Source: Apostichopus japonicus
Lineage: Eukaryota > Echinodermata > Holothuroidea > Aspidochirotida > Stichopodidae
Assembly: GCF_037975245.1 (NCBI RefSeq)
Contig: NC_092569.1
Span: 16,877,501 to 16,941,500, forward strand
Direction of reading: 5' to 3'
DNA length: 64,000 nucleotides
Shown here piece after piece: positions 22,601 to 35,750 of the stretch. Each line of letters begins with the position of its first letter. Within the stretch, counting starts at the first letter, position 1. A program made the position numbers and the translations under genes. The notes beneath the pieces were generated by a model that made no database searches, had not been told where the DNA came from, and saw only the letters and a list, made by a program, of their open reading frames with translations.

Positions 22601-23994
22601 TACGCCATGATGTTAGAGAACTCCATCCATTAGAGTTATACAATTATTCCATTTTAATTTTGAAATGTGTACCCAACTTGGTGAAATGGGTAAAAAACAA
22701 TCAGAAATGACTGTAAATATTTGCCATAATAAATTTTATATATGTATACATATATATATATTTTTTTAAGGGGGAAGGGGGGAGTTAGGTTGGTTGACTA
22801 AACCTTAACTAGAATTTAAACTCAATCTATTTGTGAAGTTTTCCTTCTTCTTATTTGCACCAGAAATATTTGCAAAGGTAATGGTTTTACATTCAGGGAA
22901 AACAGATCAAATTAAAATATATTGTTTGCAAAACTATGTTAGCGATGAAAACTTAATGAAGACTTTTACTTTTACTTTTTTACATTAACGAAAAATGTGA
23001 ACAAAATGTGTTTGTATACATTAATTTTCATATTAACAGTCGTCTCAGCATATCATAAAGTTCGATATGACATTTGTCTGTAATTTGTTTGTACAAGTTG
23101 TAACTTTAGTAAATGAAGAAAACGTATCAAATCATCTTTATTTGCTATATTTTAAATAGCAATTACTAACAATAACTTAAGCCTATTGTTTATAACGTTT
23201 TTGCCAGTGTTTTTAGCTTGATAAAACATATACATTTTTTCAATGAATAAAGTATACGAGTTAATGTGTAAAACAACCACAGTAAACACGTTATGTCTTA
23301 TGCAATTGAGTATATTGGCTGACATTGAAATACGGCACGGTATTGAATGTACCAAATGCATGCAATAGGTTTACATGAGACATTGGCCGGTGTAAACAAA
23401 AAAATATGCTTTAAATTGCAAATAAACTAAAAATAATACATGTGAAAGTATCTAGGGATATTTGATATCGATATATCTGAGTTACAAACAGATTAAAGTT
23501 ACATTAAAGAAATAGTCAAACGAATTAAGGGTGAAATTGTTGTAAACGTCATAACTTGAAGTCTTTGGGAACTAGGTTTATAGTATAGTACCAATGCAGA
23601 TACTTTGCAAATTCCAAGAATATCAAAATATCGTACTTAAAGGTTTATTGTCAAGTTAAAAACTACTTTTGTGATAGTTTAAGAAATTAACTTAATAATT
23701 GTGAATTAGTCTTAAACGTCTGGGAGACCGGTATTTGTAACTTCTAAGTACTTTTAAGGCAACAAGAAGGACATATTTGAACAAACGAGATAAACATATA
23801 TACATAGATATTATTAGTTTAAACTAAACAACAATTTCAGGGTATATTATTGCAAGTAAAGTATAGCCATTGAAGTTTACCCATGCAAGTATTGTTGTAA
23901 ATGTTTAACTCACCGTTTCTTCCGAGGACGTAAAGGCGTTGGTTGTTGTGAACAAGAATGCAAATACTGCTCGAACAGCCACGGAAAGCTCCAT
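19650..23994 (-). pseudogene. Pseudogene C: broken minus-type FReD gene
   Basis: Paralogue of gene D. Exon 1 (23994-23914) is intact and encodes a signal peptide starting MELSVAVRAVFAF. Exons 2, 3, 4 and the 5' part of 5 are missing: exon 5 sequence (22299 to about 22450) runs directly into intron 1 at about 22446-22456, where both parents share a TCA..ATGTT microhomology. Exon 6 (22143-21838) is open but has lost two conserved cysteines (one Cys to Tyr, one Cys to Phe). Exon 7 (21538-21277) has a one-base loss and later a one-base gain with a stop between them, and its donor GT is AT. Exon 8 (19954-19650) has a TGA where D has a Cys codon in the CTYENLNG region. No full-length product is possible. 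Exon 1 to exon 6 would still join in frame, so a short secreted fragment cannot be excluded. Confidence 0.9.
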
Positions 23995-24093
23995 ATTTAT
24001 GAATGTCTTGGTAAAATACGAATGACAATTCAAATGAAATGTATCTCTAGAGGTAAGAAATATTCCTAAAAACAACGGACGACCCGAAGTGCA

Positions 24094-24099
24094 TTTATA
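24094..24099 (-). promoter_or_regulatory. TATA box of pseudogene C
   Basis: TATAAA on the minus strand, about 100 bases upstream of the exon 1 ATG. It is identical in place to that of gene D, so the promoter region survives although the coding region is broken. Confidence 0.55.
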
Positions 24100-24874
24100 A
24101 AGTTGTTAAATTTTGATGTCTCACAGCCAGATCGCATTGTACTTGTACGTTGTGATTTACCGTCTGTCAGTTGTAACATAGAAGTATTCAAAGGCATCCA
24201 TCCACTATGGAAACTTCCAGTCGGTCAAGAAAGGGGGATTCGTTACGTCACGTTGCCGAGATATCTATACATTGTACGGGAATTTGCAATTTACATGTTT
24301 GTAGATGACTTGTGTGTATTCAATGTATAGAAGTGTGGGTTGAGTATAACAAGATTATGCTCAATTCTTTTATAAGACACTTAACCATACGTCTTTAAGT
24401 GTCACAAAAAGCAGCTCTTACGAAATATGGTGTAGAATTTTGTCATTCAGTTGATCCTAGATCAATTGAAAAGTTGAACAATGTAAGGAAACAACAATGA
24501 AATTCCATTTTATTTAAACTTGAGTTGCCACAGTCTATACTATCAGCATGCAAAATTGCTAAATTTACGGTACTCAATTGGTATACAAGCTTTACTAAAT
24601 TTATTCAAATCATTTCGTGGAATCAACCTCCTCTACTCTATCCATTTATTGATTTATTGAGTGTTTCCCTACATAACATTTCGGGGACGAAGCTGCGAAG
24701 GTGCATTAAGAAGATTTGGAGTTCTACTACAAAATTTATGATAGATGATCGAAAAAATATCGTTTCCCATTTAACAACGTAAACATGTTCCTTAGATCCT
24801 TCCCCATAACGAATGTAAGCCAAATTTTGTGCTGGTGCCCCAACTAAAATTTGAAAGCGATACAGAGGATAGAG

Positions 24875-25190
24875 CAAGGGCGCAACCACGCACCCATTTG
24901 GTGTTTTCAATCCCCAGAAGAAACCTGGAGGACCAACCAACCCATCTCTATTGGCACACAGACAATTACAACATATCCTGAAGTATTCCTTTAATAGTAA
25001 ATATATGCAGTCGAAAACCCTTCAATACTTTTTTTTGTGCAAAGTTGCAAAATATTGCACCGTGTTGCATCTAAGGATCCTCGATTTTACCAAAAAAATC
25101 CCAAAGGAAGGTGACAAACGTCCCCTTTGAACCACTCTGGACCACCAAAAGTAATATCCTCCCACTACAAAAAATATCCTTGCGCCGCTA
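24875..25190. mobile_element. Old hAT-type MITE in C 5' flank
   Basis: The left end is CAAGGGCGCAA and the right end TTGCGCCGCTA, a diverged inverted repeat. Flanks GGATAGAG and GGTTAGAA match at 6 of 8 bases, consistent with a decayed 8-bp target duplication. The same element sits at 50640-50947 in the D block, so insertion predates that duplication. No transposase frame. Confidence 0.6.
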
Positions 25191-25263
25191 GGTTAGAACC
25201 TTAATCGCATCATGAAACTTTAGTTGTCGGACTCTTAGAGTGGTGACAAAATTTGTTTTGTTC

Positions 25264-26065
25264 TACGGAGAGCCAAACGTTTCATAAATGTCGCAGAAGA
25301 AAGTGAAGTGTCCAAGTTAATATATATATATGTCCAATTCGATATCAACATGTTACAATTCGATATCAACATGTTACAATTCCATATGAACATGTCGAAA
25401 CAAAATACAATATGAATTGCGTCTATCAATATGTCAAATTCAACATCAGCATGTCGAAAACTTGTAACAGCATGACACGTACTAAACTGGTCATGTCAAC
25501 ATTGCTTGCTAGATACAATATTGATGTCGTGCTATAATTTTGGAACGTCGGCGCGCGCCAACGTTTCGTTAATGTATAGTATAGTATAGTATAGTATAGT
25601 TGCGTGCGCCGGTTTGTGGCTGCACCCTATGGGAAGTCCCCCGGGGGACACGTGGTTGTGGTGCACTGTGGTGCCCCAGGAGAGATTGATTGAATTGTGC
25701 ACACTTTGGTGTGCGGGTGTGACAAGTTACCAATGACCAGGGGTTAATAATCAGCGCATTGAGACTTAAGTGTGAATTTGCGCTTTATAAGAACTGTGTA
25801 TTATTATTATTATTAATGCCCAAAACTGTATATATATGTCGAGATTTATATGAGAATGTCCAAAACTTGTGTCAGCATGTTGAGAGAAGGAAATAAAATA
25901 TTCAAGCCACAGGGATCACGTTGATGACATATTGGTATTTTGTTTCGACATGTTCATATGGAATTGTAACATGTTGAATTGGACATATATAGGCTATATA
26001 TATATATATTAACTTGGACACTTCACTTTCTTTTTCGACATTTATGGAACGTTTGGCACTCCGTA
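25264..26065. mobile_element. Foldback MITE, 802 bp, with 6-bp TSD
   Basis: The left end starts TACGGAGAGCCAAACGTTTC; the right end is its inverse (GTTTGGCACTCCGTA). Terminal inverted repeats extend for roughly 130-150 bp on each side, including the TGTCCAATT and ATTCCATATGAACATGTCG segments. TTGTTC flanks both ends (25258-25263 and 26066-26071). The D block has the empty site (one TTGTTC before CCTCACACC near 51020), so the insertion postdates the C/D duplication. A SINE-like piece and a (TATAG)n run are nested in the middle. The superfamily is not certain; a 6-bp duplication is unusual. Confidence 0.85.
25601..25815 (+). mobile_element. SINE-like sequence nested in the foldback MITE
   Basis: The body contains GGCTGCACCCTATGGGAAGT and ends GCGCTTTATAAGAACTGTG followed by (TTA)n, a tail form widespread in invertebrate and fish SINEs with LINE-type 3' ends. 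No clear polymerase III box was found, so it is either 5'-truncated or of an unusual head type. A (TATAG)n run precedes it at 25575-25600. Confidence 0.5.
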
Positions 26066-28402
26066 TTGTTCCCTCACACCATATAACGCTGGCTACCTGC
26101 TTTCTTGGATACTATCAATTATATAACCCTTAAACATCATACAACAAGTGTGCTTGCACCTTGCTAGATTGTGTACAACTGAACCCTATCCGTGTATTGT
26201 CCTGTCGCGCTTAGGCTATACATGATCGCATCGATATCACCAAAGCGAAAATTCGCAGCTTCGACAACACAAAATATGTAGCTAGATACCAACATCTGCA
26301 TACGTGCATAGTAATATTGCACTATCGTTTATGCTACTTTTATATATGCCAACGCCTGCAAACTGGCATACTTACATTGTAAAATATATTTACTTAACAG
26401 CCGTGAAATTAACTATGTTTTCCAAAATATATTGCATATTTGAAATTTATAAATTTGTCTCTCTTCAATCGTGATTTACTCTTACGTTCCTTACATTGTA
26501 CAGATTATTGTTTTGGAAAAGTTCATAATAAGCGGAAAGAATTACAAGCGTAAACAAATAAAAACTTCCGAACAATAACAGTGGTATTTTAACTAGTATA
26601 TGTTGAAGTCTAGACACATCTTTACGGTATCTAGAAAATGTTTCTTCCCGGTGTGCCGTGTAATTGCGTTAATTCGTTCAGGCTCTTAGGATATGAAAAC
26701 CGAATGATAAAATACGCAACGAGGCCAAAAGAAATCGCTAAAATATCTCCGTGATCAATTTGATTAAACTATACTCAACCAAAGAGAACGTTATACGCCA
26801 CCTATCACCATGATTCTTTGATCCATTGAATGCATATTTAAGAGTTTTGTAGTAAATTTTCGAGCGCTTGTCACTTAATTAACATTTGCAGTACTTTGGT
26901 CCTACAATTGGGATAGCCAGATCGCAGTTGAGCATTTAATGTACCCCATCCCCCCCCCCCCTCACCACACACACACACACAAATAACTTTACTCTGCAGT
27001 GAGTATGCGGAACGCGAAAAAAAAGTAAAACATGTTTCTTCCTGTTAACTGGTAACAAAAATCTTGAAAATCATCTCTGAATGAGAAAACCGTATTTTCC
27101 TCATCCGACGGCACGCTTTTTCCTCCGTACTACAGTCTGTTTGGATGTGTTAAACTAACCCAACAGAGTAGAGCCAGTACTGCTGAATAAAGTCACTCAT
27201 TGCAAGATGAAGACGGGCACAAGACATGAAACTACCCACAAACTAAACGTGCAGTTTCATTTGTAATTATAACATAACATAATATTAATTGTTTGCATAT
27301 GCTAGTATGAGAATAAGTATATATTTTAAATTCATATGGTTTATAGCTCCATTGTTTTAGTTGTACCTTACTTTTGATAAATCTGACGAGAAACAAAAAA
27401 AAACTGCAAATAAAATGAAGCATTGACTGAAACATCCAATATATTACAAGTGATGGACAATTACTCATCAAAAAATCGCCGACCTAAGGTAGTACACACC
27501 ACAAATATCGATTTAAATGGGGACTTCACACGAAATACCGTTATGCAACATTTCATTATAATCAAAGTAATAATATTACATATTTGATGTCATTGATATG
27601 ACTTTTACGAGACTTATTTAAGACCCCTTTAAGATCACATTCTGGTTCTTGTGATTATTGTCTTTAAGAGGTGCAATGAACTTGTTTCTTTAGCTAGGCC
27701 TTCATTAAAACGCCTACCATTAAAATTCCATATGTGCTTACTTTACATGTATCCAGTGGTGTAATTCACAGTTAACTGTTTTCAGTAATATTAAAATTAA
27801 AAAAAAAATACACACAAACACAAATGTTTAAACTACTTGGTAGTATATGTATATCCTATTTTCAACCTCCCATGTCTGGAAGAATGTTCTGCATGTCTTT
27901 TACTGCCGCGAAACATTTGGAACCAAGAGCCGAATACCTTTCACTAACGCAATACCTTCAAACGTTAAAAAAAGAAAGGTGTAAATTGTTAGAATGAAAC
28001 AATGGACTGTCGTCAACCTACAATATAATATGTCATCCCTGTAGGAGTCTACATCTACAACGGTCGCGAATCGGTGTCTTACACGTGAGTATGTATTTCC
28101 GTGAAATCACGTGCACGCTAGTGAAAGTTCAAAAAACAATCAATAACATTTCAATATCTGATTGACGGATACCTGTTGATCCATCTCGACGAACACCATC
28201 AGCTTATTGTATTAGAAAACTTTACATAAACTATATAAAATGCGATGTAGAATGAGCTTACAGTAAACTTGTCAATTTATCAGAAAGAAACATCAAGTCA
28301 TCCGTCGTTTCTCGAAGCAAAAATCAGTTCAGTATAATTTTGGGAACCGTTGATACGTTCTACCCGAGCTGTCATTCCTGATCTTCTTCGAAAGTCATAA
28401 GG
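26066..28402. other. Divergent intergenic region, C/B pair
   Basis: Head-to-head region. The left part is minus-type 5' flank; the right part, from about 26633, is plus-type 5' flank. Both promoters fire outward. It contains a poly-C/(CA)n tract near 26950-26980. No gene seen. Confidence 0.5.
28232..28240 (+). promoter_or_regulatory. TATA box of gene B
   Basis: TATATAAAA about 165 bases before the ATG, matching gene A. Confidence 0.6.
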
Positions 28403-31400
28403 ATGGAGTTTCTCTTGCTTGTAAGCGCAGTTTTTGCATTTTCGTGTACAACGATTGTCAACGTTGCGTCGTCAGATCAAACGGTGAGTTACATAATCTA
28501 GAATAGTATTTGATTTTCCATCATATGAAATTTCTACATATATTTTTCAAGATCCAAATAGTTTGTACTTATTGTATTTGCAAGAGAAGGTGTTCTAGAG
28601 AATGTATTGTAGGCATATGATTATGGGTTGATACGAACGATAACGTTTCACTTTTCAAAAGTTGTTTTATTCACAATGTTGAAGGCATAGTAAATGATCT
28701 TTATATTACAACTCATAGGGCAAAACAGATTGTTACTATCTGAATGTGAATAGCATTAGAGTAATTGATTTTTTTCCTTTCATTCATTTAAATCAAACAA
28801 AAGAAAAATGGAAAATTCTATTATTTACTCTAAAAGTAGTTTGTACCGTTTACACCAATTGCCATTATTGCTTTTTCTTCACTTTGTGCATTTGTTCGTA
28901 TGTTAAATGTAACACATTTTGTCCACATATTTTTTTCTTAAGAATAAAAGAATATATTGTATTCATTAACAGAGTACCGCAAATTAATAAAATTCAACCT
29001 AAGATATCGTGAACATATAATTTTACGTAAAGCACACATTGAGATTAACACATTGAAATGTCCAAAAATGTTCACATGTTTAAAATATATATATTTATAC
29101 CTCGATTTTCTTAAGTTACCATTACTACTAATATTCCATAGTCGAACAAATGTATTTACTTTCATTTGTTTACTAAAATGTACCGTTCATATCCCTATTA
29201 AACTTAGCAAGAGCAAGGAGGATTTAGATGAAAACATTTTTTGCTATTGTTTCTTGATTCACGCAAAGAAAGCTTTATATGGTTGTATAAATTTCATATT
29301 AATTTATGTAATAAGTCAAATGATGTATTTATCTCAAAAATAAGACATTGCTTTCATTTGTTCATTAAAAAAAAGCCTCGTGCATTTCCTAGTAGAGTTA
29401 GAAACAAATAAGTTCACTTCTTGTCTTATATATATAAATAAAGTTATGTTTTCATGGTTTTCATCTAAATTATTTTATATAAATTCTCTGATGATTCCAG
29501 TAACAACTTTAACGACGTAAACTCAACTTTCGGTTAAAATCGCTATAAACAATTTTTTGAATAAAATAGTCGGACTAGAAAGAAGTAAAATAATTATAAT
29601 GACTCTTTACAAATGATAACCAAAATATCATGTTAACTCATCTCCATTATATCGTTAGCAATATGTTGATATACGTTTATTTGCTAGAAATATGTTTCCT
29701 ATGAACTGGTGTTCACGGAAATCATGAACTCAGCATACAACTGGCTGAATATTGGGTTGATAAACTTGTTCTATGGTAATATAAGTTGTCGACAAAATAG
29801 TTGAAAGAGTAAGCAATTACCAACCTCAGATGTAAACAGTAATCTGGGAAAAAATATTCAGTTGTAGCATTATGTTTATTTGAATCATACCAGAATACTA
29901 ATTAGCGAGATCGTCATCGAACTGGCTAAATTCAACTTATTGTTACGAATAACATTTACATTTTTAGTCGTTGGATACATATTATGCATTATGTCATCCA
30001 CTTTGCTAATTAAAATACAACAACGAAACTTAGAAAAGAGCGACAGTATTAAATTTGTATGGGGTTTCCTGAAAGCCATTTTCTTTTATTCTTTGATTCT
30101 TTCAAAATGTGGGACGTAAAATATACTTTTTGTCTCTGAGGCCTCTCTTGGAAGAGTTAGAGAGTGATAATATTGTTATAAAAGTGCTCAAATAATTGTT
30201 AAGAAAATATAAATGAATACCTGGATCAGGGATAAGGCTGATGGGCCGGTAATATAATGGATCGGATTTGGAGTTAGTACACTACATTGTTTTCCAAGAG
30301 AATTGAGTTGCAAAGTATCTTACTCTGATGAGGTTACGCAATGATAATTAATATGCTAACAATTTGACGTTACTGACTTTATCTCTCTCTAGATTTTTAG
30401 CATACAGACAAATGGATAAGTTCTATAACCATACTAATGGGCACAAAAATATCGTTTTTAAACATGCTAGTATCCTGAAAAGTTAGGGCGAAATGTGAAA
30501 TAACAAAATTTACAATGATTATGTCTTTAAAACAGACTACTAGTAGTTACATTCATCAAGCTCGATCTTGTTAACGTTTAACATCATGGATAAACGTGAG
30601 CGGTGCTTCTTCGAATTTGTCAATATTCAATAAAGTTACACTTGTAAGATTTCTCTATGGACATTTTAAGTATATATCCCTCAATTGATCAATGTATTCA
30701 TTTTGTAAGGCTACCACCGGATCAATGTAGTCTTCAAACAAAGGTAACAGAATTTTATGTTAGGATGCAAAGAACGAATTTGGTTGCATTGACAATAATG
30801 TTCGCACGTTTAATAACGGTGAGGTGTATCTCACGATTTCCACTATGAGAACACGTGCATTGATTTTTTTCCATATCTACAAGATATTATATATTATTTA
30901 TTTGCAGAGTAATCATCAGCACAGCCTGCCTTCAACTACAGATGACACTCAAAGTGAGATATATGTTACTATTTATAAGTTATTTTATTTATGTTTACAG
31001 TACGTTTAATTTTGCTTAGGTGAGTAACACTATTTTTTTCAGTAATTGAGAGTACATGATGCTACAAATTTAGTCATCATGTTATATCTCAATATAGCAA
31101 TGCTCTTGGCAATGCAAAGAGGCAAGAGCAGTTGCTGAGTTTAATATTATAATTAATTAACACAAGTGAGATTCAATAACATGCCAGGCGTTATTCACAT
31201 TAGTCAAACTGTATTTGGACAATGTCCTTGTCAAGAAATTCTTTTCGGTTAAATGTCCAAAACAAGTGGAAATTGAAATGTGTATTAACGGTATGTTTTT
31301 GAGATATTCTTTGTGAGAATTATAACTTAATTCAAATATATATCCATTTTTTTTGCAGTTATTATTATCACCTGCAAAAGTAGTGCAGAAATTATGTCGC

Positions 31401-34400
31401 TTTTCTTACAGGTGGATCGTATTTCTTTTATCAAAGTTCTGAATATCCCAAGGACTGTCGAGATGTCCAACGTCAGTGTTCTACATCAAGTTCCAGTGGA
31501 GTATACCTCATCAAACCAGATGGTTATAAAGAACCATTTGAAGTATTCTGCAACAACGATGTAGACACAGGAGGATGGACGGTACGTCCATGACTATTTC
31601 AAAAAAATGCTGCCAAGAGTTTGCTTTAAAATAAGTGTCGTGCTGCTATTTTCGGAGATACATAATGCATGTCAATTTTTCAAACAATTTGATGATTAAT
31701 TTATCACTGTAATATATTAAAGTTGAAATATTTACTTAGCTATCAATATGATGTGTAACTATTTGGACTTCATTAGTACATATTTTTTGTAAAAATATTT
31801 GGTTTCTCATGAAGATGAAATGAAATGGATTTGTAAAGAGAAGCAAACATAGTTTTAACTCGGTTACCAAGATGACATCATTGTTGCATTCATATCATAA
31901 CACTGAACGTGAACAATTATTTTTACAGAGAGTTATGAGTACATAGTTTGACCAAACGATGTCAATATTTTACCAATTTCACTAGCTATCAATTGCAACC
32001 ACCAGAAAAAACAACAAGCAACAGGAATATGTATTAAAATTCGTTTCTTTATGTAGGTCATTCAACGACGTGAGGGTGGCTTTGTGAATTTTAACAGGAG
32101 TTGGTCACAGTATGAAGATGGATTTGGATTCCTGTCCTCTGAGTTTTGGCTCGGGAATGAAAGGTTGTCGTATTTGACGAATCAGGAAGTGTATGAACTT
32201 CGTGTGGATATTACTCTTTATAATGGGTCAGCCTTGTATGCTATTTACAAAGGTTTCCGTATCACTGACGGATGGAGTCAATATATGATATCCAGTATCG
32301 GAGTATTGGAAAGCAATTTATGTAAGTGGTTGAGATGATTGATAAAGTCTTAAATCAAGAACTACTGATCGTTTACCTTCATCTCCAAGTATTTTACATT
32401 CGTTCCCATCAATACAATGCAAGCACGTTTCCTTCGTTTGTTCATTGTGTACACATTTTTATTGCGTTATTTCTAGCCCGGAAATTCTGGTTTTGCCATA
32501 TATATATAATATAATATAAGAAATATTACATATTTGTTTCACATCCAGGCTCAGCACTGTCAACCTGTCCTTCGAATATGATCTACAACACCTGCAGTTG
32601 CCAAGCAACGTGCGATGATCCCAATGGAGCGGGTGGATGTAATAATAACTGCCTGGGTAGTGAAGGTTGTAACTGTCCTACAGGGTTCTTAATGCATGGA
32701 AGTGACTGCATCCCTACCAGTGACTGCGGTTGTTTCATAAGAAATGAGAACTTGGTTATACCAGTGAGTGCATAATTTTATTTAACTATATATTACTATT
32801 GCGACTACTCACGATAGCATGACTATTTTTGGTCTAATATATTGTTACTGTTTTGTATTTTAGAATGGGGAAACATATGTCAACGATGACTGCACACAGA
32901 AGTGTTCGTGCAGCAATAACCGATTAAGCTGTGAAGATGACTACAGGTGCAGTGCTAATGCCGTATGTGATATTAACGCCGGAGTGAGACATTGCTCTTG
33001 TAATGAAGGTTATGGAGGTGACGGACTAAGTTGTGAACCTTTATATGAAGACTGTAAAGGTCTTTACGACGCCGGCCATACACAAGATGGTGTTTATACA
33101 ATCCTTCCGTCTGGATGGTCGGGTTCATCATTTACTGTGTACTGTAAAATGGATAATGGTGGAGGATGGACAGTAAGTCTTTTGTTCTTTCTGACTGTTG
33201 AAACGTGTTAGGAGGTATTAGTTTTAATTTTAGCCGATGATCTGTCTAATATTTATTATCAAAATATACACTTCGCTACAGAAATTACATTTCCGAGTTA
33301 TTTACAATATTTAAATTTACAAGATACAATTCGAATACATTATTGAAAATACTAAAGGAACTCTGAATAATAGTAAACTTACTCAGTCCAGAGTAATCTA
33401 TAAAAGTAAGAGACAAGAACTTTACATACAAGCTTATTCTAATGCGTCCTCTAGAACAGCTTATAAACACAAAATGAACTGCTTTGCTGTTTCATACGGT
33501 TAAATGTCATGCATTTACTCATATTGCATTATCAAAACTTACAATTTCTTTAAACCCATTGATTGCTCGGTAATAAATGGTTTTCACTTTTTTTACACAT
33601 TTGCTCACACACTTTCAGGTATTTCAACGTCGCACTGATAATTCTACTAGTTTCTATAAGGACTGGACATCTTACAAGGAAGGATTTGGTGACGGTGAAA
33701 ACTTCTGGCTAGGTAATGAAAAGCTTCATTTCATGACAAATCGGAAAAATTACAAGCTTCGCTTTGACGTCACTACCTCCGACGGGACACATAAATATGC
33801 TGAATATCCAGAGTTTCAAGTTGAGTCTGAAAGCAACAACTACAGATTGAATAAACTCGGAGATAGGAGTAGTGGCAATACAGGTTTGTAAATGCTCTTC
33901 CTCTTCTCTTAGCCTTTCGGTTTCAAGAGTTTGGTGCGTATTATATTCATGTAAAAGCACGTGCTGGCTGATCATCTGCAATGTTTATAGTTAATACCCC
34001 TTCTGTGCATAACAAATGTAATCAATTTCAATAAACGATATGTAACCATTATGTGTAATTCTTACGCTTCAAACATTAAACCCTGGAAGTACAGCTGTTT
34101 GAGGAAGAGCTAATATAGGTCAAGGGTCATGAGTTCGACACTGTTCTTTTCGTGTGAGAGAAAGCATTGGCACATTGTTTTAATTTTAAACCGAGTTTTA
34201 ATTTTACTTTCTCTCGATTTTTAACTGATAATGAATTAATACCAGTTATCCTACACAAAAGTTACATTTAACCGGTTCGGGAGCTAAAGTTAGAGTCATT
34301 ATGTTAAAGGACGGGCTGATTATGTTAACACAGTAGCTTTGGAGTCTGCGTTAATTTAACATACAACCATGAACATAGCCTGAAGCAATTTAAATCATCA

Positions 34401-35413
34401 CAATATTAATACAGTTATAAGTGTTTAACATTTGGCAGCTTGATTGATTAAAGTTAAGACTCACAAAAGATTCGTTTTTCAATCATCGCGAAGCAGATGG
34501 AGATTAAACACTAAACAATTATGCTACATCAGATTCGTCGATAGCAAATTACAATCTTCACACAAACTCATGATCGGAAAACGACTACAGCAAACGGCTG
34601 ACATTTTCACAAGTGAAACATGCTTACACACAAACACACACCCTGCTCTAATCATCAAACCGTACAAAACATACATGCATTATGAGATGCACACAAGAAA
34701 ACTGACCTTACAAACATGATTCAATGGTCATTTGTATAGTATAATTAAGAATCCTATACTAGTAAGTCATTCGAATAGTTAGATGTTTCCTGTCCACTAT
34801 GTTATACCAAAATGGTAAATACTGGAATTATTCATTCAAATTATCACTAAAACTATGCGTAGTTCTCACAGCCACGTAACTGATACATATAGATCAAACA
34901 ATACATTCAAATCTGAAATAATATGCTAATACATAGTACAACATATTTAAATAAGAATAAGAATACCACTGCGTAAATTGCAGTAATGTCGACTTAAGGT
35001 AAACTATAATCTAAACTTATAGCAATTAGAAAACATTGGGATTATTTGTTACTGCACGTTACCGTAATCAATGTACCAACCGATTTTCCTGTTTTTGTTT
35101 TTCAGGTCGTAACTTTGTTAATTACAACAGAGGAAAACAATTCAGTACACATGACCGAGACAACGATGCTTGCGGTAACTTCCACTGTGCACAGCTACAT
35201 AGAAGCGGCTGGTGGCACTCTAATTATTATTGCTCTTATTGTTATAGTTACAATTATTGTCATTATTTTCAATACAGCAGCAGCTGTCAATCAATTTGTA
35301 CCGATGACAACCTCAATGGAGTCTACAACGGTGAACGGGGCACACAGATCTTCACTGACTATTATTACAACTGTAACATTGGATCCGTCGAAATGAAAAT
35401 TCGACCTTCGTGA
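28403..35413 (+). CDS. Gene B: secreted half-FReD/TIL/EGF-like/FReD protein, 552 aa
   Basis: Exons 28403-28483, 30908-30953, 31412-31581, 32057-32321, 32549-32763, 32864-33172, 33619-33883 and 35106-35413, all GT/AG with the same phases as gene A. Architecture is the same: signal peptide, linker, N-half FReD, TIL, TILa/EGF-like, full FReD with a DRDND calcium motif. Exons 2 and 3 are almost identical to A. In exon 8 the extra loop between the WW and NLNG motifs is 31 residues (34 in A) and differs in sequence while keeping five Cys. The last base of exon 4 is T instead of G, so the codon split across exons 4 and 5 reads TGC (Cys) rather than GGC (Gly), adding a cysteine just before the TIL module. 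The exon 7 donor is the weak GTTTGT. Product probably secreted; function inferred as lectin-like recognition. Confidence 0.85.
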
Positions 35414-35744
35414 GACGAGGAAACCTATACGGACCATCGGATTTTACTCAAAACAATTGATTTCAGAGCCTGAACACGAATTGAAAAGAAGAGTGGACGA
35501 TCACTATGGAAAATTGGATGACATGAAAGTCGACGTAGTACATATCACAGTCGTATCACAAATATATGAATTATTTAAATCTAGTGAAAAGTTAATTTAT
35601 TTATACACCGATAAACAGCAGTAGCAACGCATTTCCTTATGTTCGACAATAACGCTCGAAGAAACAGCGGTGCATATAAAACACGATGAAGCTATCCTAG
35701 AACAATGAAAGCATGTTATGATATCCTCTTTTGTGTCACATATG

Positions 35745-35750
35745 AATAAA
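35745..35750 (+). terminator. Poly(A) signal of gene B
   Basis: AATAAA in AATAAATAAA about 330 bases after the stop codon, conserved with A and E. Confidence 0.6.

Larger units (their letters stand above)
18940..26632 (-). repeat. Segmental duplication, minus-type block (pseudogene C)
   Basis: Colinear with 41031-51610 (gene D): 3' flank, coding exons, introns, promoter and 5' flank. It lacks about 1.66 kb containing exons 2-4 and part of 5, and lacks about 1.6 kb present in D intron 1. It carries a private insertion at 25264-26065. It ends at a head-to-head junction with the plus-type block near 26632. Confidence 0.8.

Noticed and set aside
28957-29343. 128-codon open frame in intron 1 of B, similar frame in E (55882-56172)
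   Set aside because: AT-rich intronic translation (Ile, Phe, Tyr, Lys) without a domain. The A copy is not open over the same span.
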